64,000 bases of DNA from Kitasatospora aureofaciens (GTDB taxonomy: Bacteria; Actinomycetota; Actinomycetes; Streptomycetales; Streptomycetaceae). Below, one piece after another: positions 8,135 to 16,824 of this stretch. Within the stretch, counting starts at the first letter, position 1. Every line of letters begins with the position of its first letter. The notes under the pieces are model-generated. The model made no database searches, had not been told where the DNA came from, and saw only the letters and a list, made by a program, of their open reading frames with translations. The stretch lies in the NCBI RefSeq assembly GCF_001188955.3, contig NZ_JPRF03000001.1:62001-126000 (forward strand), given 5' to 3'. A program made the translations under genes and the position numbers.

Positions 8135-10843
8135 ATGACCGACCGACTTCCCGGGGTGCCCGCGCAGCCACCGGCGTCCACGGTCGCGTCCACGCCGGCG
8201 TCCACCGTCGCGTCCACGCCGACGTTCATGTCGACGTCGGCGCCGACGGCCGTGGCGTGCCTGCCGGTACCGCCCGTGCCGCCGTGGTCGGGCGGTGCTC
8301 AGCCGCCGGTGCTGGGGCACGCGGCCCGCAGCATCCCGAAAGCCACCCTCGTCCCGGTGAAAGTGGACGGCCCGCCGCGCAGCTCCGGCTTCGTCGAACA
8401 CGCCTACCTGCGCAGGCTCGGTCTCCGGCCGGACGAAGTGGCCGCGCTGCGCGGGCGGTTGACGGCCGAGCTGCCCTGGGAGCTGCTCGCCGCCTCCGCC
8501 GCCGACCCCGGCGACCGACCGCTGCGGGCCGCCGTACTGGCCGCCGCGCACGGCCCCGCGCTGCGGGCGCTCGGCGGCGAGCTGGAGGGGTTGCGCCGGG
8601 CGGACGCCACGGCCGAGGGGCGGGCCCGGGCCGGGCGGGCCGCCGCCGCGAACGCCGCGTACGACCACAACGCGGCCGTCGAGCCGATCGGCATGCTGAA
8701 CCTGGAGCGCCTGGAGATGGCCCCGGCCGGGATCGAGCGCGGCGAACTGGTCGCCACCGTCCCGCTGGCGCCGCTGGAGGAGACCGCCGTCACCCAGAAG
8801 GAGTGGTCCGTCACCTCCAAGGAGTTCAGCTCGATCGTCACCGACTCGCTGGAGAACGTCAGCGAGACCGGCGTCACCGACAACACCGAGCTCGCCCAGT
8901 CCACCACCAACCAGCTCCAGCACAGCAACCAGTTCAACGTCACCGGCACCGTCTCCGGCGGCATCTCGCTGATCTCCGGCTCCGCCAGCTCCGGGATGAC
9001 GAGCCAGAGCGCCGACTCGCAGTCCGCCACGGACAGCCGCAAGCACGCCACCGCGATCACCCAGAAGGCCTCCGCGCGCACCAAGCAGGAGCACAAGGTC
9101 ACCATCACGACCACCACCGTGACCGGCTCCTCGGAGACCACCACCCGCACCCTCAGGAACGCCAGCCCCACCGACGCCGTCCGGATCGACTACTTCAGCA
9201 TGATGCGCAAGTGGCGGGTGCGGCTCTACCGCTCAGGGCTGCGGCTGACGTACGACCTGGCGATCCCCGAACCGGCCGGTGCGCTGCGCCAGTCGTACGC
9301 CGAACTAGCGTCGCTGGAGGCGCGGTTGGGGCCGTTCCGGTTCGATGTTCCGCACTCCGACATCACCGAGAAGGTCCGCGCCGGGGAGAACCAGGCGCAC
9401 TACCTGGTGCTCGCCGAGCGGTACGGCGCCGCGGTGCCGCTCGCCCCCGGCCCGCACCCGGACATCCACGTCAACGTCACAGCCCCGAACAACGATGGCG
9501 CCGCCATCTTCGACGCGCCGCCGCTCAACGTCCCGGACCGGTACTGGATCAAGAACCTGCAGTTCCGGTTCACCTCGGAGAGCCGCACCGGCGACTACAA
9601 CTACAACCTCAAGGTGCTCGGCAGCAGCATCCCCGAATGGAACGAGCCGTTCGGCACCCATGGCCCGGTCGACCTCGCCGACCCGGTCAACGGCGCCCTG
9701 CTGGCGCACGCGAGCGGGCCCTGCACGGTGAGCTTCCACCTGGTCAACAACCGGCAGACCTGGCTCAGCCTGACCGCCGTCGTCGAACCCACCGACGAGG
9801 CGCGACGGCAGTGGCAGAACGACGTCTGGGCGGCGCTGTTCAACGCCGCCCAGACCAAGTACTACGCCGAACAGCAGGACCTCGCCGCCCGCGCCGCCGC
9901 GCTGCGCGAACGCCTCAACGGAGTGGACACCCTCACCCTCCGGCGCGAGGAGAGCGACGAGATCATGAAGGGCGTGCTGCGCTTCCTGCTCGGGGCGGAC
10001 TACCACCTGATGCCGTCCGAGGTGGTGGACGCCTTCAAGGCCTCGGTCGGCAACGACCCCGACCGGTTGGGCCGCGGCGCGGGCTTCCCCGGTGACGACA
10101 CCGGCTCGCTCGGGACGAGCTCCGCGGCCTGGGCGGCGGTGCTCGGGCACGAGGCGGAGGTGGCCTTCGTCAACCAGGCCATCGAGTGGGAGAACGTGGT
10201 CACCTTCCTCTACTCCTACTTCTGGGACGCGCCCGCCGCCTGGCCCTTCGTCAGCCGGATCAGCCACCCCGACGCCAACCGGCAGGCATTCCTGCGGGCG
10301 GGCAGCGCCCGGGTGGTGCTCACCGTGCGCAAGGGGTGGGAGGAGGCCTGGGTGCGGTTCGCCGAGGGAGGCTTCCGCGGTGCCCCGCTGCCCGCCGACC
10401 ACCCGTACCTGACGATCGCCCGGGAGATCGCCGCCTACGACGACCGCAACTATCCGGGCATCCCGCCGGCCAACCCGGGCAGCAGCTCCCTGCTCTTGGA
10501 GGACGAGGTGGTGACCACCTGTGCGGCCGTGGTCCAGCCGGCGGCCGGGGGAGCGCCGGTGCTGGTGCCGGTCGCCTCCAGCGAGGGTTTCGACCCGGGC
10601 ACCGTGGTGGTCGTGGACGAGTACGACGACCGGCGGATCCAGGAGAACGCCACGGTCGTACGGGTGCCGGACGACGGCCACCTGCTGCTGTCCGGGCTGG
10701 CCCACCGGCACGACGGCAGTTTGACGCCGTTCCCGGTCCGCCGCCCCGGCCACCGGGGCACGCTGATCGCGAAGTGGAACGAGTACACGCCGACCTCGGG
10801 CACGGACATCGCGGTGAGCAGCCCGTTGAAGGACATCGCATGA
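8135..10843 (+). CDS. Unknown 902-aa protein, first gene of an undescribed two-gene operon
   Basis: I do not recognise this family. ATG 8135 follows GGAGGGGG. The N-terminal ~50 residues are low-complexity Ser/Thr/Pro/Val, encoded partly by a 24-bp tandem repeat; there is no signal peptide or clear membrane helix. Residues ~214-355 are very rich in Ser, Thr, Gln and Asn with a heptad-like polar pattern (EWSVTSKEFSSIVTDSLENV), suggesting a long amphipathic or fibrous segment. A mixed globular part follows, including a stretch with WIKNLQFRFTSES and YNYNLKVLG, then a Glu/Arg-rich helix (~580-615) and an aromatic-rich segment near FLYSYFWDAPAAWPF. The last ~100 residues look beta-rich. The stop overlaps the next gene by 4 bp, so the two products should act together. 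Structural, tail-like or pore-type roles are all open. Confidence 0.85.
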   Translation: MTDRLPGVPAQPPASTVASTPASTVASTPTFMSTSAPTAVACLPVPPVPPWSGGAQPPVLGHAARSIPKATLVPVKVDGPPRSSGFVEHAYLRRLGLRPDEVAALRGRLTAELPWELLAASAADPGDRPLRAAVLAAAHGPALRALGGELEGLRRADATAEGRARAGRAAAANAAYDHNAAVEPIGMLNLERLEMAPAGIERGELVATVPLAPLEETAVTQKEWSVTSKEFSSIVTDSLENVSETGVTDNTELAQSTTNQLQHSNQFNVTGTVSGGISLISGSASSGMTSQSADSQSATDSRKHATAITQKASARTKQEHKVTITTTTVTGSSETTTRTLRNASPTDAVRIDYFSMMRKWRVRLYRSGLRLTYDLAIPEPAGALRQSYAELASLEARLGPFRFDVPHSDITEKVRAGENQAHYLVLAERYGAAVPLAPGPHPDIHVNVTAPNNDGAAIFDAPPLNVPDRYWIKNLQFRFTSESRTGDYNYNLKVLGSSIPEWNEPFGTHGPVDLADPVNGALLAHASGPCTVSFHLVNNRQTWLSLTAVVEPTDEARRQWQNDVWAALFNAAQTKYYAEQQDLAARAAALRERLNGVDTLTLRREESDEIMKGVLRFLLGADYHLMPSEVVDAFKASVGNDPDRLGRGAGFPGDDTGSLGTSSAAWAAVLGHEAEVAFVNQAIEWENVVTFLYSYFWDAPAAWPFVSRISHPDANRQAFLRAGSARVVLTVRKGWEEAWVRFAEGGFRGAPLPADHPYLTIAREIAAYDDRNYPGIPPANPGSSSLLLEDEVVTTCAAVVQPAAGGAPVLVPVASSEGFDPGTVVVVDEYDDRRIQENATVVRVPDDGHLLLSGLAHRHDGSLTPFPVRRPGHRGTLIAKWNEYTPTSGTDIAVSSPLKDIA
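8173..8220 (+). repeat. 24-bp tandem repeat coding ASTVASTP
   Basis: Two 24-bp units (8173-8196 and 8197-8220, one mismatch) encode repeated Ala-Ser-Thr-Val-Ala-Ser-Thr-Pro near the N-terminus of the 902-aa protein. Being in multiples of three, copy-number change would preserve the frame and vary only the length of the leader. Confidence 0.8.
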
Positions 10844-12048
10844 GTTTCCTGAGGGACCAGGACACCTGCCTGCTGCTGGGCAAGGCGCGCGAGGAGCCGC
10901 CGACGGTCTTCGAGTACCTGGCCGCCGAGCTGTGGGTGCGCCACCACTTCGGGGTGGAGTTCGACGCCCGGCCCGGCGCGACCTGGGTGACCTTCCAGCT
11001 CGACCGGATCGCGGAGTGGTGGGGCACGCCCGGCCGGGAACGGCTCGGCCCCGGGGAGGCGCTGCCGTACGGGCGGCTCACCGCCCAGCCGCAGGACCCG
11101 GTGCTGCGGATGGTGCTCCAGGTGCTGTCGGAGGACCTGCGCAACACCTTCCCTACGGCCAAGGTCGACGCGATCAAGCGGATGCTGAAGGACCGCAGCA
11201 CCCCGGCGGTCAAGCTGGTCAAGGCCGTCCGCGAACTCACCCCGGGCGGTGCGCTCAAGCCGGACCTGCTCGGCCTGCAGGACCACGTCCCCGAACTGCG
11301 GATGGAGGCACTGGAGGTCGGGACGGAGGGCGGCGCCCTCGACACCTACCGCGAACTCCAGGGGAAGGTAGCGGTGTTGCGTGACCCGTGCGGCCGGGTG
11401 ATCGAGAACCGGCTGGTCGCCATGCAGCGCACCGCGCTCCAGCAGCTGCCGTACTCGGTGGTCGCCGCCGGCACCGACTGGCGGCTCGGGGCCGGGCTGA
11501 AGATCCTGCCGATGCCGGTCAACGTCACCGAACAGAACGGCGAGACGTACGTCGACTGGATCTGCTACTGGCCCACCGACCGGGCCGAGTTCCGCGAGTA
11601 CCCGCGGCCGGCCAACGGGCGTCCGGGATACGACGGGCTGGTGCTGTACCACATCCACCGGGTGCCGCTGCGGGCGGTGCAACTGCCCGACAGGATCCGG
11701 GAGGCGATGCTCAACCTGGTACGGGCCCGGCTGCGGCCGGCCCCGCTCGGGCCCACGTTGGTCCCCGAGCTGGCGGTGACGATCGAGCGCGACCGGCGGC
11801 TGTTCACCCCCGAGGGCGAGCTGTTCCTGGCCGGGCTCGGCGCGGTCGGGCTGCTGGCCCTCGGGGTGTGGGCGGCGCTGGGCACGGGCGTGGTGACCGG
11901 GCTGGGGGTGGTGGCCAAGGGCGGCCTGGTCGCCGCGGCGAACGCGCCCGAGCTGTTCGTCGGGGCGCTCGCCGCGGCGGCCCGGCTCGCGGACCAACTG
12001 TGGTCGGTGATATCCCAGTTGGGCTACCTGTTGCCGACCTTCGGGTAG
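10840..12048 (+). CDS. Unknown 402-aa protein with C-terminal membrane segments, second gene of the operon
   Basis: ATG 10840 overlaps the stop of the 902-aa gene (ATGA), a clear sign of translational coupling. I do not recognise the family. Residues 1-~320 look soluble and mixed alpha/beta, with conserved-looking aromatic stretches such as ELWVRHHFGVEF and YVDWICYWPTDRAEF. Residues ~330-390 contain two or three hydrophobic segments (FLAGLGAVGLLALGVWAALG, then GLGVVAKGGLVAAANAPELF), so it is probably anchored in the membrane by its C-terminus. One reading is a membrane partner that anchors or processes the larger product. No catalytic motif was identified. Confidence 0.85.
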   Translation: MSFLRDQDTCLLLGKAREEPPTVFEYLAAELWVRHHFGVEFDARPGATWVTFQLDRIAEWWGTPGRERLGPGEALPYGRLTAQPQDPVLRMVLQVLSEDLRNTFPTAKVDAIKRMLKDRSTPAVKLVKAVRELTPGGALKPDLLGLQDHVPELRMEALEVGTEGGALDTYRELQGKVAVLRDPCGRVIENRLVAMQRTALQQLPYSVVAAGTDWRLGAGLKILPMPVNVTEQNGETYVDWICYWPTDRAEFREYPRPANGRPGYDGLVLYHIHRVPLRAVQLPDRIREAMLNLVRARLRPAPLGPTLVPELAVTIERDRRLFTPEGELFLAGLGAVGLLALGVWAALGTGVVTGLGVVAKGGLVAAANAPELFVGALAAAARLADQLWSVISQLGYLLPTFG

Positions 12049-12057
12049 CGGGCGGGT

Positions 12058-12093
12058 GGTTCTGGTTCTGGTTCTGGTTCTGGTTGTGGATGT
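12058..12093. repeat. Hexamer repeat (GGTTCT)x4 plus two variants
   Basis: Four exact GGTTCT units followed by GGTTGT and GGATGT fill half of the 71-bp gap between two convergent genes. No stem-loop was seen there, so the repeat itself occupies the place where terminators would be expected. Confidence 0.8.
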
Positions 12094-12119
12094 GGTGTCG
12101 GTGGTGCGGGACTGCGAGC

Positions 12120-13634
12120 TCAGCGGGGCGGACGCAGGGCGAACACGTCCGGGGCCTGGTTGGTGTCGCCCGGGACGAGGGTGCCGTCCTCCGAGGTGAA
12201 CACCACCGTGGTGCCGCGGTCGTCGACGTACGGGTCGTACGAGGCGCCGGCGGACTGCGAGCCGTCGGCCGCGAGGCTGACCCGCTCGGTGCGGCCGCTG
12301 CACAGGTCGCGCCGGAAGACGTCGCCGGCGCCGTTGGTGTCGCCGGGCACCAGGTTGGCGGCCGTGGAGTCGAAGTAGGTCCAGCGGCCGTCGGCCGTCA
12401 TCCGGCCGTTGAGGGAGTCGCCGGTGGTCGTCGTCCCGGGCAGGCCGGCGCTGACCAGGGTCTCGGTGCCCTTCGCCAAGTCCCGCACGTACACCTCGAA
12501 GTGGTGGTCCGGCCAGTTGTCGCCGTGCTGCACCCAGGCCGAGTAGACGGCGTAGCGGCCGTCCGCGCTGAGCGAGGGGTAGTCCGCTCCGCGCCAGCCG
12601 TTCTTGCCGTCCGGGCTGGCCAGGGTGGTCTCCTCGGAGCGCAGGTCGCGGACGTACAGCGGGTAGAGGTGCGGCTTGAGCAGCTGCGGGCGGTCGGCGG
12701 AGCGGGGCGACCCGGGGCTCCGGAGGGAGTCACGGACGAACTGCTCGTCGGACTCCTGGTCGGACTCGGCGCCGAGCCGGGTGGCGGCGTCCGGCGAGAG
12801 CGCCCCGGGCCGGTCGGGGGCGATGATGTTGGTCGCCTTGGAGATGAAGGCGACGGTCCCGCCGTCGGCGCTGATCACCGGGGATGCGGAGGAGCCGTTC
12901 GCCTCCTTGCCGTCCGCGCCGGTGCTGACCAGGCGGTTCTCCCCGGTCCTCAGGTCGTGGACGTAGATGTTGGCGCCCTGCCAGGTGACCGTGCCGGGGG
13001 CCAGGTCGGAGCGGTTGGACTGGAAGGCGATGTAGCGGCCGTCCCGGCTGATCGAGGGGTGGCCGGAGAACTTGTCCTTCTGCGGTTGGCCGGGCTCCTC
13101 TCCGACGGAGACGAGGGTGGTCTCGCCGGTCCGGCGGTCGTGGACGTAGACGTCGTCGGACCCGAGGTTGGCGCCGGCCACCAGGTTGGTGGCGGAGGAA
13201 CTGAACGCGACATAGCGGCCGTCGGCGCTGATGGCGGCCTCGAAGGAGGCTCCGTCGGCCTGGACGCCGTCCGGGCCGGTGTCGACCCGCTCGGTGCGGC
13301 CGGTCCGCAGGTCGCGGACGAAGACGTCGCTCTTGCCGTTGGTGTCGCCGGGGACGAGGTTGGCGGCCGTCGAGGTGAAGGCGGCGTAGCGGCCGTCGGC
13401 GCTCAGGCCGGCGGCGTGCGAGGCGCTGTCGGGCTGCGCCTGGCCGAGGCCGACGGAGACCCGCTCGGTGCCCGGCGTTCGGTGACGGCCGGGGTCGGCC
13501 TGGGCGGCCTGGGTGCCGGTCAGCGCGAGGGCGGCGGCCGCGCCGAGTGCACAGGCGGCGCGCAGCAGGCGCCGGTGTGTCGGTGTGGTGCGGGTGGATG
13601 TGGTGCGGGTCGGTGTGGTGCGTGCGTGGGTCAT
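12120..13634 (-). CDS. Secreted TolB-like beta-propeller (PD40 repeat) protein
   Basis: A 504-aa protein. The N-terminus has a Thr/Arg-rich leader coded by a short repeat, then RRLLRAACALGAAAALALTG and a cleavage site near AQADP, so it is exported. The mature part is built of repeated blades of the form SADGRYVAFSSSATNLV followed by GDTNGxxDVFVRDLRTG and ERVS. The DxNGxxDVF loops resemble calcium-binding turns. At least six blades are visible. Such proteins are common secreted propellers in streptomycetes with binding rather than known enzymatic roles. It is convergent with the unknown operon. Confidence 0.85.
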   Translation of the reverse strand: MTHARTTPTRTTSTRTTPTHRRLLRAACALGAAAALALTGTQAAQADPGRHRTPGTERVSVGLGQAQPDSASHAAGLSADGRYAAFTSTAANLVPGDTNGKSDVFVRDLRTGRTERVDTGPDGVQADGASFEAAISADGRYVAFSSSATNLVAGANLGSDDVYVHDRRTGETTLVSVGEEPGQPQKDKFSGHPSISRDGRYIAFQSNRSDLAPGTVTWQGANIYVHDLRTGENRLVSTGADGKEANGSSASPVISADGGTVAFISKATNIIAPDRPGALSPDAATRLGAESDQESDEQFVRDSLRSPGSPRSADRPQLLKPHLYPLYVRDLRSEETTLASPDGKNGWRGADYPSLSADGRYAVYSAWVQHGDNWPDHHFEVYVRDLAKGTETLVSAGLPGTTTTGDSLNGRMTADGRWTYFDSTAANLVPGDTNGAGDVFRRDLCSGRTERVSLAADGSQSAGASYDPYVDDRGTTVVFTSEDGTLVPGDTNQAPDVFALRPPR

Positions 13635-13889
13635 CTGATCCCCTCCCCTGGGAACGGCCGGGCCGCGTCGACGATGGCGTCTGGTGGCGTCCGTTCCGGT
13701 GACGTCGGGCTCCCCGGCGGCCGGCTCGTGGGTGAGCCAACCGTCGGGTGGTGCTGGTGGTCAACGGTGGTTCGTACGGAACGACGTATTCACGTCAACG
13801 GGCCGGGCGTGCGCGCGAGGGCGCCCCGCCGGACAGGGCCCGGGCTTGCTAGCATCCCGCGACACATGCTTGATGAGAGGTCGTGCGGG

Positions 13890-14480
13890 ATGGATTCGGG
13901 CGGGCGGACGGAGACGGTGGAGCTCCGCTTCACACCGACGGCCGGAGACTTCCGGGCGGCCTTCGCGGCCCGCGCCCGGGGCACGGTGGCCGGGCGCGCC
14001 GCCCGGAGGACGACGAACCTGCTCGCCGGGTGCGCCGCGTTCACCGGGACCGGCGCGGTGCTGACCGCGGCGGCCAACGGCGTGGTCCGGCCACCGGCCG
14101 TGGTGATGCTCGTGCTTGCCCTGCTGGTACTGGGAATGCCCTGGCTGCGGGGGTGGCAGGCGCGGCGGCTCGCGGCGGGCAAGGGTGAGTTCCGGGTCCT
14201 GGTGGACGCGGCGGGGATGACCGTCACCAATGCGGTGTCCAGCACCGTGCTCGGCTGGCGGGAGCTGCCCTACCACCTGGAGACGCCCGAGCTGTTCGTG
14301 CTGCTCGGCGGGAACGAGCGGACGCCCACGCTGACCGTGCTGCCCAAGCGCGGCACGGACGATTCCGGCCGCCTCGGCGAGCTGATCGCCCGGCATTCCT
14401 CGGCGCTTCCGCAGGAGCTACCGACGGCATTTCCGACGGCATTTCCGAAGGCGTCTCCGAAAGCGCCTCGGAAGGGCTGA
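13890..14480 (+). CDS. YcxB-like two-helix membrane protein
   Basis: A 196-aa protein. ATG 13890 is preceded by GAGAGG at 13875; an in-frame ATG at 13866 would add eight residues. After ~50 polar residues there are two adjacent hydrophobic helices (LLAGCAAFTGTGAVLTAAA and PPAVVMLVLALLVLGMPWL), then a C-terminal PH-like region with GMTVTNAVSSTVLGWRELPYHLET and LPKRG, typical of YcxB-like proteins. The last 20 residues are encoded by a degenerate repeat of TTTCCGACGGCA-type units, giving a Pro/Lys-rich tail. Its function is unknown in the family. Confidence 0.75.
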   Translation: MDSGGRTETVELRFTPTAGDFRAAFAARARGTVAGRAARRTTNLLAGCAAFTGTGAVLTAAANGVVRPPAVVMLVLALLVLGMPWLRGWQARRLAAGKGEFRVLVDAAGMTVTNAVSSTVLGWRELPYHLETPELFVLLGGNERTPTLTVLPKRGTDDSGRLGELIARHSSALPQELPTAFPTAFPKASPKAPRKG

Positions 14481-14488
14481 GCGGGCGA

Positions 14489-15690
14489 TCACGGGGCGGG
14501 CTCCGGGGCGGGGGCAGAGGCGGACCCCGGGACCACCTCCGCTCGGTGCGCCCGCTGGTCGTAGCGCCAGAGCGCGGGGAGTGCGGCGGCCAGGACGGTG
14601 CTGCCGCCCAGGCAGGGCAGGCCGCCGGTGCGCAGCGCGGCCCGGATGCCCTGGCGGGCGGCGAGGCCGCCGGCCCGCAGGTCGCCGAGGGCGGGCCCGG
14701 CGGAGCCGGTCAACAGCTCCAGACCGGCGGCGGGGCCGCGGAGTTCGTCCGGAACGGACCGGTTCCAGATCGCGCTGCGAAAGGTGTCGCCGGTCCAGTG
14801 GCTGCCGCCCGCAACGGCCAGGCAGATCAGTGCGGCCCACAGGTCGGGGGCGAAGGCGGCCGCGGCGGTGGGCAGTGCCGACCAGGGCGGCGGAGAGCAG
14901 GACAAGCCGTCCGTGCCGGTGCACTCGCCCGGTCCAGCCGCCGGTGGCGGCCGCGACCAGGCTGCCGGCCGCGGACGCGGATTATAGCAGGCCGAGCGCC
15001 CAGGGGGCGGCCAACTCCTCGGCCGGGAACGGGAACAGGGCGGTGGGCAGGGCGAAACGGTGGCGGCGAGGTCGGCCAGGCAGGTGCCCAGCAGGTCGGG
15101 CCGGCGTGCCACGTCCGGGGCCCCGGCGAACTCGCGCAGCGGCGGCGCCCCGGCGTCCCGCGCCGAGGGGACGGGGCGGACGTGGGCGAGCAGGGCGATC
15201 GACAGCAGGAAGGTGCCGAGGCCGACCAGGTACGCGGCCGGTGCGCCGGCGGTCGCGATCAGCAGTACGGCGGCCGCGGGCGCGGCCACCCCGCCGATGC
15301 TCCGGCGCAGCGAGAGCAGTGCTCCGGCCGCCACCAGCTGATCCGGTGGTACCAGTCGCGGGACCATCGCCTCCAGTGAGGGCTGTTGGAGGCCCTGAAC
15401 GGCGGCGGCCAGGGCCGTGGCGAGGTAGAGCGGTCAGACGGCGGGCGTGCCGATCAGGGCGTTGGCCAGCAGCAGGGTACTGAGCACGGTGAGCGCGACC
15501 TCGGTGGCCAGGGCGACGGTACGGCGGTCGGCGCGGTCGGCGAGCACTCCGCCGTAGAGGCCGAAGAGGACGGTGGGCACGAGTTCGACCGCGCCGACGG
15601 CGCCCGCGGCGGGCGGCGAGCCGGTGAGGTCGGCGATCTGCAGCGGGATCGCCGTCATGGTGAAGACCGAGGCGATGCTCGCCGAGGCGC
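14489..15690 (-). pseudogene. Decayed MFS exporter (EntS-like MFS_3 family)
   Basis: The minus strand carries clear pieces of an EntS-type MFS transporter: PLQIADLTGSPPAAGAVGAVELVP, then LYGGVLADRADRRTVALATE, then LVPPDQLVAAGALLSLRRSIGG, and later RGPAAGLELLTGSAGPALG. An in-frame TGA at 15434-15436 interrupts it where the coding sequence plainly continues (LYLATALAAAVQGLQQPSLEAMV). At least three frame changes follow, near 15055, 14985 and 14885. The 5' end is missing: homology stops near 15685, where a TetR remnant begins on the other strand. The gene cannot produce a working transporter. Confidence 0.85.
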
Positions 15691-16164
15691 TCCCGCCCGA
15701 CCGCGAGCCGGATCCGGAGCACTGGCCCGAGTGGACCGCCGCCGACGCCCGTGCCAAGCGCACCGCCCTGCTCGCCTACCGCGACGGCGCCCGGGTGCGC
15801 GCCGGAACCCTGCCCACCGAAGACGAACTCCCGGCCATCGAAGCCCAGTTGAGCGCGCTCGGCCGGGCCGGGCCGGGCCGCGGCCGCGCACCGCGCTGCG
15901 GCTGCTGCTGACCGTCGACCGGTCCATCATGGGCTGGGTCACCGAGGAGCAGGCCTGGCGACGGGACGCCGCGGAGCGCGCCCGGCCGCCGTTCCCGGAC
16001 GAGGCCCTGCGCGACCTGCCACTGCTCAGCGAGGCCGCCGACGTACTGCGGATGACCGACCACGACGCCGACTTCGACTACGGGCTGCAGGCTACGGGCT
16101 GCGGGTGCTGACCGAGGGGTTTCGGGCGGAGGTCGCGCGGGAGGCGGGGCCGGGCCCGGGGTGA
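15675..16164 (+). pseudogene. Truncated TetR-family regulator, C-terminal domain only
   Basis: From about 15675 the plus strand encodes a TetR ligand-binding (TetR_C-type) domain: EHWPEWTAADARAKRTALLAYRDGARV, then after a frame change near 15870-15900, LLLTVDRSIMGWVTEEQAW and LPLLSEAADVLRMTDHDADFDYGL. The helix-turn-helix N-terminus is absent. A 14-bp duplication at 16078-16105 breaks the frame again just before the natural end (VLTEGFRAEVAR, stop at 16164). It was probably the divergent repressor of the adjacent dead MFS gene. Confidence 0.8.
16078..16105 (+). repeat. 14-bp tandem duplication breaking the TetR remnant
   Basis: Two 14-bp copies (16078-16091 and 16092-16105, one mismatch) of CTACGGGCTGCRGG. 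Removing one copy restores the expected frame and C-terminus, so the duplication is itself an inactivating mutation. Confidence 0.8.
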
Positions 16165-16188
16165 GGGGGATGGGCTAGCGTGTGCGCC

Positions 16189-16701
16189 ATGACCACCCTT
16201 GATGCCCGCACCACGGCCCTGGTGCTGATCGACCTGATGGACCGGATCGTCGCCCGCCAGCTCGCTCCGCACACCGGCTCGGAGGTCGTGACGGCCTCGT
16301 TGAAGCTCGCCGAGGACTTCCGCGCCGCCGGCGCGCCCGTCGTCGCGGTGCGGGTCGAGCGGCCGGGTGTCGCCGAGCAGCCGCCCGGCAGCGAGCTGAC
16401 GGCCGAGGTGGAGGCGGCGGCCGACGAGGTCGTGGTGAAGCGCACCATCGGCGCCTTCGAGGACACCGGGCTGCACGAACTGCTCCAGGCCCGCGGCGTG
16501 GAGACCCTGGTCTTCACCGGGATCGCCACCAACCTCGGCGTGGAGTCCAGCGCCCGCGCGGCCGCCGACCGCGGCTACCGGCTGGTCTTCGTCGAGGACG
16601 CGATGACCGGGCTGACCGAGGCGGAGCACCGGGCCTCGGTGGACCTGAACTTCCCGCGGCTGGGAGAGGTCGTGGCCTCGGCGGACCTGCGGCTGGGTTA
16701 G
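16189..16701 (+). CDS. Isochorismatase-fold cysteine hydrolase family protein lacking the cysteine
   Basis: A 170-aa protein. ATG 16189 is used; GTG 16180 is also possible and has the better-spaced GAGGGGG. The isochorismatase fold is clear: catalytic-type Asp in LVLIDLMD, Lys in VVVKRTIGAF, and the loop TGIATNLGVESSARAAADRGY. At the position where cysteine hydrolases (nicotinamidases, N-carbamoyl hydrolases) have Cys, this protein has Gly (NLGVES). True isochorismatases such as PhzD also lack that Cys, so it may hydrolyse a vinyl ether, or be inactive. It follows the dead TetR gene closely. Confidence 0.85.
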   Translation: MTTLDARTTALVLIDLMDRIVARQLAPHTGSEVVTASLKLAEDFRAAGAPVVAVRVERPGVAEQPPGSELTAEVEAAADEVVVKRTIGAFEDTGLHELLQARGVETLVFTGIATNLGVESSARAAADRGYRLVFVEDAMTGLTEAEHRASVDLNFPRLGEVVASADLRLG

Positions 16702-16824
16702 GACCTGTCCGGCGCATCCTGGCGGGGGTGCTCAGGCGGTCGGAATTCGCTGCTCGAATGGCAGTGATTGACTGGCGATGACTTCAGGGCTCTCAGTTGC
16801 GGCGGCCGGACGCCCGGGCGGGTC

